Source: JBHEKP01 sp041859375 (GTDB lineage Bacteria > Hydrogenedentota > Hydrogenedentia > Hydrogenedentales > CAITNO01). Taken from it: 39,410 bases of DNA. Below, piece after piece: positions 1 through 8,343 of the stretch (within the stretch, counting starts at the first letter, position 1; the number at the start of each line of letters is the position of its first letter). The DNA lies in NCBI GenBank assembly GCA_041859375.1, contig JBHEKP010000021.1:1-39410 (forward strand), in the 5' to 3' direction. Below the pieces are notes generated by a model. That model had not been told where the DNA came from and did not search any database. It saw only the letters and a list, made by a program, of their open reading frames with translations. The translations under genes and the position numbers were made by a program.

Positions 1-575
1 CCGCCAAAGAGCCCGCCCGCCACGCCAATCCACGCCCCCGCGTTCCATGGGGCCGCAAGGCCGCCTTCCTGCCGCATAAGCCGGGCATGGTCAATCCACA
101 CCTCGCCCGTGCCGCTCATGCCCGCACCCATGACGACGGAAGCGGGACACTGGCCCTTTTTCAGCAGGAAGGGTATGCGGAGGCGCTGCCAGCCGCTGAT
201 GCCGGATTGGGCCTGGTTCATTCCACGCGAGTAAAAACTGTTTCCATCCGGAAAGGTGACCCACATGGCGGGAAAGACGGTTCCATTCGCGGAAACCTTA
301 AAATCCGCCTCAAACCACAGCACGCAGTCCTCCACACCGGCCAGGGGCTGGTTGAACACCATGGCCTCGCACAGTTCCCCGCAGGAGAAGGAAATCTTCA
401 ACGCCCCGCCGCCGGGGGAGGCCCCCGCATCGGGCGTGACCCCGACCCCTGCGGGTGTCTGGGCGGACGCCGCCGAAAAATCAGCCGCGGAATAGGTTCC
501 AAGCACCTGCTCCTCCGCACCCGCCAGGGCGCAGGCCAGGCACAGCACCGGAATCCACACAAGATTACACTTCAT
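1..575 (-). CDS. Secreted carbohydrate-binding-like protein, 3' end cut by window
   Basis: An open frame runs from an ATG at 575 to the window edge without a stop, so the C-terminus is missing. The first 20 residues (MKCNLVWIPVLCLACALAGA) form a clear signal peptide. About 140 residues follow that look like a jelly-roll carbohydrate-binding module: the ending GTGEVWIDHARL is typical of CBM4/9-like or CBM-type beta sandwiches. The last visible residues (NAGAWIGVAGGLFGG) are hydrophobic and could begin a membrane segment. The start overlaps the last 11 bases of the DUF2089 gene, so the two are probably co-translated. A binding role is inferred from fold-like patterns only; no catalytic motif is visible. 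Confidence 0.7.
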   Translation of the reverse strand, partial: MKCNLVWIPVLCLACALAGAEEQVLGTYSAADFSAASAQTPAGVGVTPDAGASPGGGALKISFSCGELCEAMVFNQPLAGVEDCVLWFEADFKVSANGTVFPAMWVTFPDGNSFYSRGMNQAQSGISGWQRLRIPFLLKKGQCPASVVMGAGMSGTGEVWIDHARLMRQEGGLAAPWNAGAWIGVAGGLFG

Positions 576-903
576 TGGATTCGCCTCCCTGGCCGGAATC
601 ACCGGCCTGTTCATCCGCCGCCCTGCGGTGCGCCAAAAGCAAGGCCCGCGCCAGTTCGGCGTCCATTCTTCCCTCAGCCACATAAATGCGCAGTTGCTGG
701 TGGAATGAGTCGACCGCGTCCGGCTGGTCCGCCGCCCGCACTTTGGCAATCAACCTGTCCAGTCTGCCCCGGATGGTCGGATAAGAGATGTCATACGCAT
801 CCGCAAGCGCCTTGAGCGAGCCGCTTGCCAGCAGAAAGCGTTTTAAAAACTGCCAGTCCTCCGGCGTCAATGCCTGGGTCCACTGGGGCATGTCGTTTTT
901 CAT
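565..903 (-). CDS. DUF2089-family helix-turn-helix regulator
   Basis: This frame encodes 112 residues. An HTH-like segment around residues 28-52 (LKALADAYDISYPTIRGRL) matches the DUF2089 family, small proteins resembling sigma-factor region 4 and usually regarded as transcription regulators. I chose the ATG at 903 because AAGGA lies 11 bases upstream and a candidate promoter would start transcription near 937, which excludes an in-frame ATG at 939. The stop overlaps the start of the secreted-protein gene by 11 bases, forming a two-gene operon. The regulator may control its partner or itself; this is inference. Confidence 0.75.
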   Translation of the reverse strand: MKNDMPQWTQALTPEDWQFLKRFLLASGSLKALADAYDISYPTIRGRLDRLIAKVRAADQPDAVDSFHQQLRIYVAEGRMDAELARALLLAHRRAADEQAGDSGQGGESNEV

Positions 904-943
904 GTCACCACCATTCCTTAATAAAATTAAAGGATACATTCAT

Positions 944-973
944 ATTATGTAAGACAACGCCTAAAAAAATCAA
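944..973 (-). promoter_or_regulatory. Candidate promoter for the DUF2089 operon
   Basis: Read on the minus strand, TTGATT (968-973) and CATAAT (944-949) are separated by 18 bases in an AT-rich stretch, which stands out from the GC-rich surroundings. Transcription would start near 937, about 34 bases before the chosen ATG at 903. The region 904-1157 between this operon and the divergent gene at 1158 holds no other gene I can support. Confidence 0.45.
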
Positions 974-1157
974 TATTTTTAATTTATTATTAAGTTTTAT
1001 TAATGCGTTCCGATTGCAGTGGATAAAGAAGCATTACGCATCATGCGGGGGATTGCCTTAAAATAAGCCGGTTGGGATAAATCTTTGCCGCCTTTGGCCC
1101 ATGGCGGGCGTGGGTGGCATGCGGCGGAGAAACGGAGTCCATTCCTTGGGAGGTGTC

Positions 1158-3243
1158 ATGAAAGTTAAGTTTCTCACAGCGGTGTTCTTCGGCATGGTGT
1201 CGGCGTTCTGCGGCGCGGAAACCTTGTGGCCGGGGATGACCTTTCAGGAACTCATGGATCCCGCCGTTTTTCCCGACGCGCAGCGCGGCATGGTGGTTGA
1301 GTCTGTTGCGGGGGGGGGAAGGGCGGGCCACCATCACCACCACTGGCGCGGTGGTTCAGATTGACGGGGCCGGCGGGACCATTTCCTTCCGCCAGCGCAT
1401 CGGAGGGGAACGTCCCGTTGCGATGTTGGCGGCGGGCTGTCCCCTGCGCGGGCTCAAGGTCACCCACAACGGTGCGGGTTTTGCCCGTGTGACCGTTGAG
1501 GAGCCGAAGATGGTGGTGCGGGTGAACGGCGATTCCCTCTTTATGCTGCACGCTTTGGAACCGGCCAGTCTCAAAGTACACAGGGAAATCTCCCCCGCAT
1601 GGGACGCCTCATGGAAGACGAACCACCTTATCGTGGACGAACTCGGCGGTTTCGGACTGTACTGCTCCGACCTTGAACTGGCCGACGGCTACGATCCCCA
1701 CGGCGACCCCGTGGCGGCCTATCCGCTGCCTGCGGGCGCGGTGCTGGCACTGGGCGTCTGCCCGCCCAAGCCCTATGACTGGGACCGCTCCCTGCGGGAG
1801 CAGGTGATTTGGCACTGGTCAAACACCACCTCCTACCCCCCTGACGGGGAGCTGCATTCCTGGAAGCCCTACGGGAACACGATCCTGCTCCAATCGGAGG
1901 TGATGCTGTGGAAGGACTGGAACCTGGATTTCGTGCCCCGGCTGGGCATGGAGGAATGGGAGCGGGTGCGCGGCGCGATCCACGGCATGGACATGCCCTT
2001 CATCGTCTACACGAGCCCCTACTATTTCCTGAAGGGCACCAGCCAGGAAAAGCAGGCGGTGAACGACAAGCCCGGCGCGTGCCCGGGCGCGGTGGTGGAC
2101 GGGGAAAACATGGCGGTATTCCTCGACGCCATCACGTGTGTGATGACAGGGCTCAAACCCGACGGCCTCTATTTTGACGGACAGTACGCGGAAAACCCCG
2201 CGGCGCTGTACGCGCTGGCGCGGCACAGCCGCAAAATAATCGGTGAGGGGGGTATCCTGGAGTGGCACACCACGCTGGAGCTGGGCCGGTGGGGTTCCCT
2301 GATGTACATGCCCCAGGCGGACGCCTACACCGACATCCAGCTCCGGGGCGAAGCCTCCGACCGGCTTTATGACGACTTCGATTATCTCCGCTATTTTGTG
2401 TCCGGCTACAACATCAACAACTGCATTGGCGTGCTCTGCAACAACAGCGGAAAAGGCATGGGCACGGCGCAGATGGAGCAGGTGCTCAGGGCCAACGCCC
2501 GCCTGCACACGCTGATAGGCAACCCGGCGCTGCGCGACTTCATTGTGAACGAGTACCGCCCCCGGCTGACGCCGGAATACCGCGCCGAAGTGGATCGGCT
2601 CGTGGCGGAGCGGCAGGCCGGGGTGGGGGAAAAGGCGGCGGCAACGGCGGCCTTTCTGAAGGGGCCGGCCGGGGCGCTGCCCGTGGCGGGCGGCAGTGAA
2701 TTCGACGCAATGCCCGAAGCGGAACAGAAGGTGTCCTCACTGAACCCGGACGCGCTTTCCATCGGCGACGGTTGCCTGCATATTCGCGCCCATGCGAGCA
2801 CCCATGCGTTTTTGCGGATGCCGGTGGACGGGAAAATTGGCGGCTTTGAGGTAAAACTGCGGCAGGGAACCGACGGGGGCATGTCCTGGGGGCCCGCCGC
2901 CATGGTGCGGTGGGACAACGGCGAGGCGTTGCGCATCGGTTCGCGCACCGACGCGCTCCAGGTGGATGCGCCGCCGGTGCAGACCCTGGGCCCGGCGTGC
3001 AACCCCGGCGAGTGGGTTTGGATTCGCGCGCGGTGGCGGGGGAAAACCGGCATTGTTGAATACAGCGCCGACGGGATCCACTACACCCGCTTCCACACAT
3101 TTCCCTTCATGGCGGAGGGCCGCAGGGTCACGGAACTGCTCGTGGGAAAAGTGCCCCACAACGGCCAGCCGGAGGATTACACCGAACCCGGCGGTGTGGG
3201 GGAGTGCGCGGTGGATTTTGTCCGCCTCTACGGGCGGCAGTGA
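1158..3243 (+). CDS. Secreted TIM-barrel glycosidase-like protein, frame broken at a G9 tract
   Basis: An ATG at 1158 with GGGAGG just upstream begins a signal peptide (MKVKFLTAVFFGMVSAFCGA), but this frame runs into a stop at 1364. The remaining 640 or so residues lie in the +1 frame, open from about 1297 to 3243. Removing one G from the nine at 1310-1318 joins the two smoothly. The middle (about residues 180-420) looks like a TIM-barrel hydrolase, with GLYFDGQY resembling strand-end Asp motifs of clan GH-D/GH31-like enzymes. The last 170 residues look like a concanavalin-type sandwich with FVRLYGRQ at the end. The family is unassigned. The gene may be phase-variable, mis-assembled or a young pseudogene; the body shows no other lesions. 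If only the downstream frame is translated, a TTG at 1297 is the first possible start and the product would lack a signal peptide. Confidence 0.7.
1310..1318 (+). repeat. Homopolymeric G9 tract at codon 51
   Basis: Nine consecutive G lie 150 bases inside the secreted-protein gene, just after the signal peptide region. Eight G would give one continuous frame, while the nine seen here lead to a stop at 1362-1364. The tract length is in the range at which slipped-strand changes occur, and also where sequencing and assembly errors are frequent. Confidence 0.9.
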
Positions 3244-3264
3244 CGGCAAATCCATATTTAATTC

Positions 3265-3294
3265 TGGACAGCCCCCCCTTTGTTTCAGTAGGAT
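3265..3294 (+). promoter_or_regulatory. Candidate promoter for the PHP gene
   Basis: TGGACA (3265-3270) and TAGGAT (3289-3294) are separated by 18 bases, placing a transcription start near 3301 and leaving a leader of about 28 bases. The boxes match sigma-70 consensus at 5/6 and 5/6 positions. This suggests the PHP gene does not depend on read-through from the frameshifted gene upstream. Confidence 0.4.
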
Positions 3295-3328
3295 TAAGCC
3301 CCAAAACGCAACCAACCGGAGTATTCCC

Positions 3329-4666
3329 ATGCCGAACACCCTTGAAATACTGGAAGCGCAGCTTGACGATTTGAACCCCGGAGTCCGCGCCGCGGCGCTG
3401 CGTTCGCTGCTGGACGCGGTCGCGGCGGGCCGGGTGGAACTGTCCGCTCAGGGGCGCGAATTCAACCTGCACTGCCATTCCTTCTTCTCCTTCAACGGCT
3501 ACGGCTATTCCCCCTCCGGCCTGGTCTGGCGCGGCCGCAGGCGCGGCCTGATGGCGATGGGGCTGGTGGACTTCGACGTGCTAGACGGGGTGGGCGAATT
3601 CCTGGAGGCCTGCGCCCTGCTTGGCATGCGCGGCGGCGCGGGTTTTGAGACCCGCGTATTCGTGCCCGAGTTTTCGGACCGCGTCATCAACTCCCCCGGC
3701 GAGCCCGGCATCAGCTACCACATGGGCATGGGTTTTGTGCCGGGTCCGGTGCGCGACTCCCATCTCGTGGAGGAGCTGAAGGCGCTCGCCCAGGCACGGA
3801 ACAGGAAAATGGTGGGGCGCATCAACGGACTGCTCGCGGAAATCGCCCTGGACTACGACGCGGATGTGCTGCCTCTCACCCCGGCGGGCAACGCCACCGA
3901 GCGCCATGTGTGCACCGCATACCACGCCAAATCGGAGCGGGTGTTTCCGGACACGCAGGCGCGCGCGGACTGGTGGGCCGTGAAGCTGGGGATGGAGCCG
4001 GAGGCGGTGCTCAAGGCCCAGGCCGACGCGCCCGGCTTCCAGGGGATCATCCGCGCGAAGACCATGAAGGCCGGGGGCGTTGGTTATGTGGAGGCAAAGG
4101 GCGACGAATTTCCCGAGATGGGAAGGGTGAACAGCTTCACCCTGGCCAACGGCGCCATTCCGGTCTTCGCCTTCCTCGATGGCACCACATCGGGCGAGCA
4201 GTGCATGGACGAGCTGCTTGATGTGATGACAGCGGGCGGCGTGGCGGCGGTGAACATCATTCCCGACCGCAACTGGAACTTCAAGGATCCGGAAACCCGC
4301 CAAAAGAAGGCGGCCAACCTGCACGACTTTGCCGCGAAGGCGCGGGCGCGGGAACTGCCCATCATTGTGGGCACGGAGATGAACGCCCACGGCCAGCGCT
4401 TTGTGGACGACTTTGACGCGCCCGAAATGGCCCCGCTCTATCCGGACTTTGCGCGGGGCGCATTCCTGCTGCACGGGCACACCCTGCTGCAGGCCCATGC
4501 GGGCATGGGCTACATGAGCGAATGGGCCGCGGACGGGTTCTCCTCCACGGCGGACAAGAACCGGTTTTTTGAGGAGGCGGGGCGGCTTGCGGCGGATGCC
4601 TCCGCGCTGGCGGAGGTGACGGTTGAGTCAACCCCCGCGGAGGTGATCGCGCGCCTTGCGCGGTGA
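3329..4666 (+). CDS. PHP-domain metal-dependent phosphoesterase
   Basis: The product is 445 residues. The first PHP motif appears as NLHCHSFFSFNGYGYSP with the metal-binding pair His48 and His50; GLVDFDVLDGVGEF and TEMNAHGQRFVDDFD are plausible later metal-site segments. PHP proteins hydrolyse phosphoester bonds using a multi-metal centre, but the substrate of this one cannot be told from the sequence. It is longer than histidinol-phosphatase-type PHP proteins (about 270 residues), with a middle section (residues 110-260) I do not recognise. I chose the ATG at 3329 because GGAG lies 7 bases upstream and the PHP domain begins soon after; the frame stays open further upstream only inside the preceding gene. 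No signal peptide is seen, so it is likely cytoplasmic. Confidence 0.8.
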   Translation: MPNTLEILEAQLDDLNPGVRAAALRSLLDAVAAGRVELSAQGREFNLHCHSFFSFNGYGYSPSGLVWRGRRRGLMAMGLVDFDVLDGVGEFLEACALLGMRGGAGFETRVFVPEFSDRVINSPGEPGISYHMGMGFVPGPVRDSHLVEELKALAQARNRKMVGRINGLLAEIALDYDADVLPLTPAGNATERHVCTAYHAKSERVFPDTQARADWWAVKLGMEPEAVLKAQADAPGFQGIIRAKTMKAGGVGYVEAKGDEFPEMGRVNSFTLANGAIPVFAFLDGTTSGEQCMDELLDVMTAGGVAAVNIIPDRNWNFKDPETRQKKAANLHDFAAKARARELPIIVGTEMNAHGQRFVDDFDAPEMAPLYPDFARGAFLLHGHTLLQAHAGMGYMSEWAADGFSSTADKNRFFEEAGRLAADASALAEVTVESTPAEVIARLAR

Positions 4667-4691
4667 CCGGCGCGGCCTGATATGTTATGAT
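4663..4691 (+). promoter_or_regulatory. Weak candidate promoter upstream of the lipoprotein gene
   Basis: GTGACC (4663-4668) and TATGAT (4686-4691) are 17 bases apart. The -10 box is good and the -35 box is partial. It would start transcription near 4698, ahead of both the short upstream frame at 4710 and the lipoprotein start at 4784. Confidence 0.3.
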
Positions 4692-4709
4692 TTCTTCAGG
4701 AGAGCGAGG

Positions 4710-4787
4710 ATGCCCTCCCTCCGCGCCGATCTTATGAGGGGCGCGGCGTGGCGGGCAATTAACGGGGAAGAAGGAATCGTGTCATGA
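4710..4787 (+). CDS. Possible 25-residue upstream ORF, overlapping the lipoprotein start
   Basis: An ATG at 4710 follows a strong purine-rich ribosome site (AGGAGAGCGAGG) and encodes 25 residues starting MPSLRADLMRGAAWRAING. Its TGA lies within the ATGA shared with the lipoprotein start at 4784. This layout is typical of translational coupling, but the lipoprotein also has its own AAGGA. The peptide resembles nothing I recognise. It may be a regulatory uORF or chance. Confidence 0.3.
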   Translation: MPSLRADLMRGAAWRAINGEEGIVS

Positions 4788-5455
4788 AACAATACGCAGT
4801 CAGGACAGTTGCGGCCGTGGTGTGCATTTTGGTTCTTTGGGCGTGCAGCCCGCCGCCGCCGCCGCCCCCGCCCCCGGCGCCCGTCGGCCCGCAGAGCAAG
4901 GAGGAGGTGGCCGTCCTGATCAAGCCCATCATAGACCCCCTGCGCACCTCCGCCCTTCCCGGCGGCCCCGTGCTCCCCGATTCCACGCGCCAGATGGTCG
5001 TCGGCCAGTTGCGCGACGCCACAGCCCAGTACGGCGGCACGGAGTTTGGCCGGGCCGCACTGCGCGATCTCGGGTACGAAATTTCGGAGCTGGCCAAAAG
5101 CGCGGCAATGGACGAACGCTGGCGGCTCACCATGACCTGCATAGACGCCTTTGAGGTGCTTTCCATGGAAAGCAAACTGCTCAACAGGCTGGGCGAGCGC
5201 GCCGAAAAAATGCTTGAGCAGCCCACGGTGCGGGTGCGCGGTTTTTTGGAGGACGGGGAGAAGGGGGACCTGTACGTCTTTATGGAGCTCATCGACCGCA
5301 AAACCGGGGACATCAAGCGTGTGGAAGCGCGCGAGGGCGAGGAATTCGAGGGGCTCCGGCTGCTCAAGGTGGTCGGCAGGAACCAGAAAGTCCGCATGGA
5401 GTACCTGAAGATTCCCGGCCTTATCTTTGACGTGCCTTTTGAGCCCAACAACTGA
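4784..5455 (+). CDS. Pro-rich lipoprotein of unknown function
   Basis: The product is 223 residues. A signal sequence ends in the lipobox LWAC with Cys21 as the predicted lipidated residue. Nine prolines follow directly (residues 23-31), encoded by CCG/CCC repeats, probably a rigid spacer from the membrane. The rest is a soluble domain with an alpha-helical middle and a beta-rich C-terminus (YVFMELIDRKTGDIKRVEA), which I do not recognise. AAGGA lies 8 bases before the ATG. It converges with the TPR gene on the other strand with only 9 bases between them. An outer-membrane or periplasmic location is inferred from the lipobox. Confidence 0.75.
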   Translation: MKQYAVRTVAAVVCILVLWACSPPPPPPPPPAPVGPQSKEEVAVLIKPIIDPLRTSALPGGPVLPDSTRQMVVGQLRDATAQYGGTEFGRAALRDLGYEISELAKSAAMDERWRLTMTCIDAFEVLSMESKLLNRLGERAEKMLEQPTVRVRGFLEDGEKGDLYVFMELIDRKTGDIKRVEAREGEEFEGLRLLKVVGRNQKVRMEYLKIPGLIFDVPFEPNN

Positions 5456-5464
5456 GGGGCCGGG

Positions 5465-6244
5465 TCAACGGCTTTCGGATTCCGCGGGGCTGAGGTCCGA
5501 CTCGATTTCCGACCGGAGCGTTCTCACGGCGTCCGTCTGCTCCGTTTCCCCAAGCAGGGCCAGTGCCCTGCCGTTCTGGCGGTTTCTGAAAAGCAGGCTG
5601 GCCGCATTGTAGGCGTTTTTGCCCTTTGGGTTTGCCGCATGGCCGCGCAGATATGTGTCCAGCGCCTCCTCCTTCTTTTCCAGGGCCTCCAGCGCGTTGC
5701 CGGCCCTGTTCAGGGCATCCGCCAGCGAGGGCTGATCCGCCGCCTTGGAGGCCGCCTCCGCCCAGGCGTTTGCCGCGTTCAGCAGGGTTTGCGGGTCCGA
5801 TTCGCGCGCCAGCGCGCCGCACAGCATGGCATGGGCGGGCAGGTCGCCCGGAGACGATTCCAGGCATTCCCGAAGCACGGGAAGCGCCTCGCCGGTGCGG
5901 CCCTCCGCAAGGAGAAGCTCCCCAAAACGCCGCAGGGCCCACACCCGCTGTTGTGGATCCTCAAAGGTCATTGAAAGCGCCTTGGTGTAGCTTGCAATTG
6001 CCGCATCCACCAGTCCTTTTTCGGCCAATGACCGCGCGCGGACCGCCTCCAAATCCCCAAGTTTCCCCCCCAGTTCCACAGCCAGCGCGCCGCCATGGGT
6101 GCTCATCAGGTACACCGCCGCCGCAAACAGCACGAAGGCGGCGGTCGAAAGGCCGGCCAGCCAGGTGTATGCCGCCGCAAAGGCGTTTTCCTGTGGGGTT
6201 TCTTCCTCAGGGGGGGCGGCGGGAAATGAAGTGCCTTCAGTCAT
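5465..6244 (-). CDS. Membrane-anchored TPR-repeat protein
   Basis: The product is 259 residues. After a short acidic cytoplasmic tail, one membrane helix lies at about residues 27-47 (WLAGLSTAAFVLFAAAVYLM). From about residue 65 on, helical pairs with the Ala/Gly/Leu spacing of tetratricopeptide repeats follow, such as GLVDAAIASYTKALSMTFED, GRTGEALPVLRECLESSPGD and EKKEEALDTYLRGHAANPKG. Such proteins serve as scaffolds for protein complexes; the partner here is unknown. AAGGA 8 bases before the ATG supports the start. The gene faces a 388-base region without a gene and converges with the lipoprotein gene. Confidence 0.8.
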   Translation of the reverse strand: MTEGTSFPAAPPEEETPQENAFAAAYTWLAGLSTAAFVLFAAAVYLMSTHGGALAVELGGKLGDLEAVRARSLAEKGLVDAAIASYTKALSMTFEDPQQRVWALRRFGELLLAEGRTGEALPVLRECLESSPGDLPAHAMLCGALARESDPQTLLNAANAWAEAASKAADQPSLADALNRAGNALEALEKKEEALDTYLRGHAANPKGKNAYNAASLLFRNRQNGRALALLGETEQTDAVRTLRSEIESDLSPAESESR

Positions 6245-6487
6245 TGCGTTGGTCCTTATGATTGCCCGTTCATCCTACTATATCTTCAAATCAATAAGCC
6301 ATTTCCGAAAATTGGAAAAGGCTTTCTTAAACAGGAAAAAGTCCGTTGTTGCATGGGCGGGGACATCTGTAAAGAGATGGCGTCCAAGCGCGGGGTGACA
6401 GTTTTCACATTATCAAGAGGGGGCTGCGCAGGAATGGTGGGTCTGGGGAGAAGCGGCAGCCCATATGGTGTGCCTGGAAAATATTTG

Positions 6488-6516
6488 TTGACAAGCGGAG
6501 GATTTCGTGTTAGAAA
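6488..6516 (+). promoter_or_regulatory. Distal candidate promoter for the 116-residue protein
   Basis: A perfect TTGACA (6488-6493) and TAGAAA (6511-6516) are 17 bases apart, giving a start near 6523 and a leader of about 110 bases. It lies in the otherwise empty region 6245-6632, which is AT-richer than its surroundings and in which I see no gene. Confidence 0.5.
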
Positions 6517-6580
6517 TTTGTTAAAGAAGAATATGCTTAAACTGCTGATTCTCCTTCGGGATCATTTTGTTAGCGGTGCA

Positions 6581-6609
6581 TTGTTTTTATAAATGATTCC
6601 TGTTAGAAT
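6581..6609 (+). promoter_or_regulatory. Proximal extended -10 promoter for the 116-residue protein
   Basis: TTGTTT (6581-6586) and TAGAAT (6604-6609) are 17 bases apart, and a TG at 6601-6602 forms an extended -10 element. Transcription would begin near 6616, about 17 bases before the ATG. Together with the TTGACA promoter upstream, it makes a tandem pair. Confidence 0.5.
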
Positions 6610-6632
6610 CGTTGGGATTATGGAGCCGTGCC

Positions 6633-6983
6633 ATGGAATCATATTTGCGTGATGAGATTATGGCGCTTACACCGGCGGAGCGCCACCAGGTGTTTCGGCA
6701 CCAGGAAGCCATGTCGGGGATGTTCAACGAGGTGGTGAGTTATGAGGCGGCGGCGGCGGACTGGCTGGCGAACAGCGCCCATGAATGGCGTGAGGAGCGC
6801 TTCCGCAGGATGATGGCCCTCCAGCGCAAGCACATCAACGAGTACAAGTGGATACGTTCGGAGGAGGCGGGGTGCGATCTGGGGCCGGTGGCGATTATCG
6901 ACTGGATTAAAATGTACGCCCCCTCTTTCCGGGAGTGGTTCGAGCGCGAGTACGAAACCATGGATCCCCCCATGGTGTGCTGA
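6633..6983 (+). CDS. Conserved-looking small hypothetical protein
   Basis: The product is 116 residues, mostly charged alpha helix (for example WREERFRRMMALQRKHINEY) with several Trp and Tyr. No signal peptide or membrane segment is seen, so it is probably cytoplasmic. I recognise no family. The ATG at 6633 is preceded by GGAG 7 bases upstream, and two promoter-like sequences precede it, so the gene is likely real and possibly well expressed. It stands alone and converges with the radical SAM gene, 15 bases away. Confidence 0.65.
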   Translation: MESYLRDEIMALTPAERHQVFRHQEAMSGMFNEVVSYEAAAADWLANSAHEWREERFRRMMALQRKHINEYKWIRSEEAGCDLGPVAIIDWIKMYAPSFREWFEREYETMDPPMVC

Positions 6984-6998
6984 CCGGAACCGTGTTCC

Positions 6999-7934
6999 TC
7001 ACCCCGCATCGTTTCCGGTTCTGACGGCGTTCCCGTTTTCCTCCCCGGCCCAAACCATGCTTCCACGGGCCATGCGGCCCTCCTCATACCAGAAAAAGTC
7101 CACCGTGGCGGAGTGCCGCATGTCCGGGCGGCGGAACACGCGCACACGGGCCATGCGCCGCGCCAAATCCACCGCCGCATTGTAGGCGGTGTCGCCTGTT
7201 TCGAGGGCGCGGTGGCGCGCGCCGCCCCGGCCGTGGGGCAGGAAGCGGTAGAGGTGCCAGGCATGCACCCTTCCCCCGGCGTCGGTGTACCGGTTGAGCA
7301 GCGCCGCAAGCGCGGGAATTTCGCCCTGGTTCAGGGAGGTGACCACGGTTGACACGGTGGTTTCGCGCCCCGCCGCGCGCAGCGCCTCCAGCCTGTCGGT
7401 GATGACCTCGAAATGTCCGGAGCGGCTGCGCTCCGGCGCGCCCAGCCATGCCGGGGCCGCATGGCGCGGGGACTCCGGGGGGCGGGCCAGGGGGCGCAGG
7501 CTGTTGTGCACATGGGACGCCGCGCCGTCCAGGGGAAGAACGTACCTGTCCACCCCGTCAAAGGTTTCAAATCCGGGGGGCAACCGCAACCCGTTGGTGC
7601 CCAGCTGCACAAGGAAGCCCCTCTCTTTCGCCGCTGCTGCTGCGGCGCGCCATCCAAAGGGCCATTCGCAGGGTTCCCCCCCGCCCAGCACCACCTGGTC
7701 AAACCCGGACGCCGAGATTGTCTCCAGCAGCGCCGCGTACTGTTCCGGGGTCATGGAACCCAGATGCTCGTCGGAGATGCAGAAGGGGCATGACATGGCG
7801 CAGCGCCCGTGCAGGAACACAACGGCAATGTTTGGCGCCGGCCGGGCGCCGGGCAGGGGCGTCAAAAGCGGAGTCCCGGGGTATGCATCATCATCAGTCC
7901 ATCCGGTCGGGCGGGTTGATGACGAATTCATCAT
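6999..7934 (-). CDS. Radical SAM enzyme of unknown substrate
   Basis: The product is 311 residues from the first of two adjacent ATGs at 7934. The iron-sulfur motif CAMSCPFC (Cys45, Cys49, Cys52; CX3CX2C) and the SAM-binding GGGEP segment (VVLGGGEPCEW) identify a radical SAM core. No SPASM-type C-terminal Cys cluster is visible. The substrate cannot be inferred. The 5' end overlaps the 3' end of tatB by about 40 bases; the frame is open further upstream, but that part (rich in Pro, Arg and Thr) is the shadow of tatB. The ribosome site at 7934 is weak, so the start is uncertain. It is the last gene of a minus-strand run with tatC and tatB. Confidence 0.75.
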   Translation of the reverse strand: MMNSSSTRPTGWTDDDAYPGTPLLTPLPGARPAPNIAVVFLHGRCAMSCPFCISDEHLGSMTPEQYAALLETISASGFDQVVLGGGEPCEWPFGWRAAAAAAKERGFLVQLGTNGLRLPPGFETFDGVDRYVLPLDGAASHVHNSLRPLARPPESPRHAAPAWLGAPERSRSGHFEVITDRLEALRAAGRETTVSTVVTSLNQGEIPALAALLNRYTDAGGRVHAWHLYRFLPHGRGGARHRALETGDTAYNAAVDLARRMARVRVFRRPDMRHSATVDFFWYEEGRMARGSMVWAGEENGNAVRTGNDAG

Positions 7935-8331
7935 CCCCGGCGTCCGTTTCCGGTATCTTGCCCTCGGCCTGTTTTTCCCCCGTTGCGTATTCACCGTAGG
8001 GGTTGGCGTCGGCGGCGCTGTCGGCGGTGTCACCGGTGTCCGCGGACGCGGGTTTCTCCTCCCCCTTCCCGCCTTCCTTTTCCTCCCCGCCCTTCATCAG
8101 CGCGTCAATAAGCTTTTCCGGATTCTCGCGGTTCAACTTGTCCAGTTCGCGCTTGAGCGGGTTGATTTCCTTTGCGAGATCGGTCTTGACCTCGCTGACA
8201 TACCCCTGGATATCACGCATGGCGCGCAGGAAAATTTTGGCGTAGTCGGGGAATTTTTCGGGGCCGAACACGATGAGCGCAATCACCGCGATCAGGAGCA
8301 TTTCGCTCATGCCGATACCCATGTCAAACAC
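7894..8331 (-). CDS. tatB: Sec-independent translocase subunit TatB (TatA/B family)
   Basis: The product is 145 residues from a GTG at 8331. It has the family layout: a short N-terminal membrane helix (MSEMLLIAVIALIVF), the hinge FGPEKFPDYAK, an amphipathic helix, and a long charged tail rich in Glu, Lys and Ala. The MFD-G...E start and FGPEKFP resemble TatB more than TatA. TatB and TatC form the receptor that recognises twin-arginine signal peptides of folded proteins. The gene starts 12 bases after tatC ends. No second TatA-like gene is in the window, so this protein could also serve as a dual-function TatA. Confidence 0.85.
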   Translation of the reverse strand: MFDMGIGMSEMLLIAVIALIVFGPEKFPDYAKIFLRAMRDIQGYVSEVKTDLAKEINPLKRELDKLNRENPEKLIDALMKGGEEKEGGKGEEKPASADTGDTADSAADANPYGEYATGEKQAEGKIPETDAGDDEFVINPPDRMD

Positions 8332-8343
8332 GGCCGGTCACCC

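Noticed and set aside
1327..1345. His-His-His-His-His run that looks like a vector His tag
   Set aside because: It appears only in the frame reached before the G9 slip; the proper frame reads Ala-Thr-Ile-Thr-Thr-Thr. No vector sequence surrounds it.
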